This document shows, piece by piece, positions 6,638 through 6,886 of a DNA stretch of 6,886 nucleotides. Numbering within the stretch: position 1 is the first letter of the stretch; every line of letters starts with the position of its first letter. Under the pieces are notes generated by a model. It had not been told where the DNA came from. It ran no database searches and saw only the letters and a list, made by a program, of their open reading frames with translations. Position numbers and translations under genes: made by a program. Location of the stretch: the NCBI GenBank assembly GCA_028718845.1, contig JAQULA010000094.1:1-6886 (forward strand), written 5' to 3'. This DNA is from Candidatus Omnitrophota bacterium. GTDB lineage: Bacteria; Omnitrophota; Gorgyraeia; B26-G9.

Positions 6638-6886
6638 TTATTTTTGTGCCGGAACTTCTTCGACCGCAGCGCGGCCGAGAAGATGGTCAATGATCTTTTC
6701 TTCCCAAAGATCCCAATGAATATTTTCCAGAAGATTTTTTTCGTGCAGATACCGCAGCATTTCTTCTTTTTTCTGGTTATACGATTGCGCAATCGTTCCG
6801 ATGCGCGCATCCATTTCATGTTCCTCGACCACAATATTCTCTTTTTTAGCGATATCCTCGAGAATAAAAAATATCCGCACCTGATT
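6638..6886 (-). CDS. tig: Trigger factor, C-terminal end only (5' part outside window)
   Basis: Only the last 82 residues and the TAA stop are in the window; the frame continues open through the right edge. Trigger factor is the ribosome-bound chaperone and prolyl isomerase. The visible part fits the end of its C-terminal helical domain. The pattern FILEDIAKKENIVVEEHEMD, then DARIGTIAQSY, matches the usual Ile-Leu-x-x-Ile-Ala-x-x-Glu-x-Ile / Ala-Arg-Ile / Ala-x-x-Tyr arrangement. It is followed by EKIIDHLLGRAAVEE, the closing helix. The clpP gene 12 bases downstream is the classic tig neighbour and adds strong support. The ribosome-binding and isomerase domains cannot be checked here. Confidence 0.9.
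   Translation of the reverse strand, partial: NQVRIFFILEDIAKKENIVVEEHEMDARIGTIAQSYNQKKEEMLRYLHEKNLLENIHWDLWEEKIIDHLLGRAAVEEVPAQK

Larger units (their letters stand above)
1..6886 (-). other. Probable single transcription unit: tig-clpP-aminotransferase-serA-AMIN-AMIN
   Basis: All six genes share one strand, with gaps of 12, 22, 28, 35 and 81 bases and no clear terminator or promoter between them. Co-transcription is inferred from spacing only. The promoter would lie upstream of tig and the terminator beyond the left edge. The 81-base gap before the last gene is the most likely place for a break. Confidence 0.6.

Overview
The window holds six genes, all on the minus strand and closely packed, so it reads from high to low coordinates. 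In transcription order they are: the 3' end of trigger factor (tig), clpP, a class V aminotransferase of the alanine-glyoxylate / serine-pyruvate type, serA (D-3-phosphoglycerate dehydrogenase), and two paralogous secreted proteins. Each of the two has a signal peptide, an AMIN-like domain, a cationic linker and a long coiled coil. The last one runs off the left edge of the window. No RNA gene, mobile element, CRISPR array or convincing repeat was seen.

The gaps are 12, 22, 28, 35 and 81 bases. Each of the five visible starts has a purine-rich Shine-Dalgarno sequence. No gap contains a convincing promoter or hairpin terminator, so the simplest reading is one polycistronic unit that begins upstream of tig, outside the window.

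Right third (about 6000-6886): protein folding and quality control, in the common tig-clpP order. The clpX gene that often follows clpP is absent. Middle (about 3250-5990): a serine biosynthesis pair. SerA oxidises 3-phosphoglycerate, and the adjacent aminotransferase is a reasonable candidate for making phosphoserine, or for serine/glyoxylate transamination. Left half (1-3213): two envelope proteins that align without gaps from residue 61 to 97 and share an architecture. Their AMIN-like domains suggest a peptidoglycan or secretin-related role in the periplasm. They are the least understood part of the window.

The organism is a bacterium with a periplasm, most likely Gram-negative, of moderate GC by eye. 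A PVC-side candidate lineage such as Omnitrophota is my best guess from the AMIN/coiled-coil proteins and the unusual gene order. This is weak inference, because nothing in the sequence fixes the taxonomy.
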